Shown: one piece after another, positions 5,721 through 6,374 of the stretch
Layout: every line of letters starts with the position of its first letter
Position numbering within the stretch: position 1 is the stretch's first letter
Origin: Chitinophagaceae bacterium
Lineage (GTDB): Bacteria; Bacteroidota; Bacteroidia; Chitinophagales; Chitinophagaceae
NCBI GenBank assembly: GCA_003534175.1
Contig: DPFD01000219.1
Coordinates: 1,161-7,534 of the forward strand
Length of the DNA stretch: 6,374 bases
Direction: 5' to 3'
Position numbers and translations under genes: made by a program
Notes under the pieces: model-generated
The model's database searches: none
What the model saw: the letters and a program-made list of their open reading frames with translations, nothing else
Told to the model about the DNA's origin: nothing

Positions 5721-6374
5721 TTATTTTCCCCAACCGAACCAATCGTTGCCGTTGGCATACAACATCAAACCCAGCAGGATAATCATACCGGCAATTTGAG
5801 CGTATTCCAGGAATTTTTCATTGGGCTTTCTTTTGGTAATCATCTCATACAAAGTAAACATCACATGCCCGCCATCCAGTGCCGGTATAGGCAGTAGATT
5901 CATAAATGCCAGGATGATGGAGAAAAATGCAGTCATGTTCCAAAAGTGTTCCCAATCCCATTCGTTGCCGGAGAAAACCGAACCCATGGCTTTAAATCCA
6001 CCAACACCTTTGTAGGCACCGGTTTCCGGAGACAGGATTTTCTTAAACTGATCGATGTAGAATACCAGTTCTGCTCCCGATTTGCGCACACCGGCAGGAA
6101 ATGCTTCAAAAAAACCATACTTGCGTGTTTCATAACGATACACGCCCAGGCTGTCGAATTGTTTGTGACCAACCATCATATTAAATCCAATAGCGGCATC
6201 ATGCGACAGTGTCATAGGGGATTGAACCGGTTCGTTATTTCGTTTAACCGTGAGGGTTATATGGTCTCCTTTTTTATGCTGAGCAATAACCGACTGAAAC
6301 TGATCGTGAAACTGAACCGGCATTGAATCAATTAATAATAATTCATCTCCTTTTTGTAAGCCGGCGGTAAAAGC
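5721..6374 (-). CDS. rseP: Site-2 metalloprotease RseP (M50 family), C-terminal part; 5' end beyond window
   Basis: The frame is open to the window edge, giving the last 217 residues; the first catalytic motif HExxH and the N-terminal membrane segments are outside. The visible part starts within a PDZ domain (AFTAGLQKGDELLLIDSMPV, residues 1-20, to about 45). A periplasmic stretch with GVRKSGAELVFY (95-106) follows. Two membrane segments come next: about 147-178, holding LLPIPALDGGH (160-170) with the second metal-ligand aspartate D167, and about 191-207. The LDG motif and short polar tail (WFGWGK) are typical of RseP-type intramembrane proteases, which cut anti-sigma factors or signal-peptide remnants in the inner membrane. 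The specific substrate is not visible here. It converges on ytxJ with a three-base gap and no hairpin between them. Confidence 0.9.
   Translation of the reverse strand, partial: AFTAGLQKGDELLLIDSMPVQFHDQFQSVIAQHKKGDHITLTVKRNNEPVQSPMTLSHDAAIGFNMMVGHKQFDSLGVYRYETRKYGFFEAFPAGVRKSGAELVFYIDQFKKILSPETGAYKGVGGFKAMGSVFSGNEWDWEHFWNMTAFFSIILAFMNLLPIPALDGGHVMFTLYEMITKRKPNEKFLEYAQIAGMIILLGLMLYANGNDWFGWGK

Noticed and set aside
5946..6326. 126-residue plus-strand frame opposite rseP
   Set aside because: It is antisense to the PDZ and periplasmic part of a well-supported site-2 protease and shows no features of its own.

Overview
The window looks like ordinary chromosomal DNA from a member of the Bacteroidota, probably near Chitinophagales/Sphingobacteriales (the rank below phylum is a guess). 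The reasons are: a textbook Bacteroidota promoter -7 element (TATCTTTG, 5241-5248) in front of a lipoprotein gene; start codons without clear Shine-Dalgarno sites; a two-module M16 peptidase-like protein of a kind familiar from this phylum; and a YtxJ-type bacillithiol-system protein.

Layout. 1-1941 (+) is a secreted, non-catalytic M16 protein whose 5' end lies outside the window. A strong bidirectional hairpin terminator (1959-1990) separates it from a convergent YkgJ-type cysteine-cluster gene (2006-2521, -). A divergent 72-base gap leads to xerD (2594-3499, +). This abuts, stop to stop with no spare base, a soluble polyprenol-phosphate mannosyltransferase-type GT2 gene (3500-4321, -). Upstream of that on the same strand is a DEDDh 3'-5' exonuclease with an ExoX-like C-terminal module (4369-5136, -). 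A second divergent region (5137-5268) carries the promoter of a two-gene unit: a 35-residue lipoprotein (5269-5376, +) and ytxJ (5385-5717, +). Three bases further is the convergent end of a site-2 protease gene of the RseP family (5721-6374, -), cut by the window edge.

The genes do not form one pathway. They are a compact mix of housekeeping and envelope functions: periplasmic proteolysis (M16, M50), chromosome dimer resolution (XerD), DNA processing (exonuclease), glycolipid precursor synthesis (GT2) and thiol homeostasis (YtxJ). No insertion sequence, CRISPR array, tRNA or rRNA was seen, and no stretch over 300 bases lacks a gene.

The points most worth a second look are: an apparent in-frame loss of the R/Y substrate-binding segment in the M16 protein (about 805-819); the tiny lipoprotein tied to ytxJ; the absence of any usable ATG for the GT2 gene, with a -7-like box over its furthest upstream start; and the T8 spacer between the lipoprotein and ytxJ. 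I found no clear sign of a new defence or mobile system.
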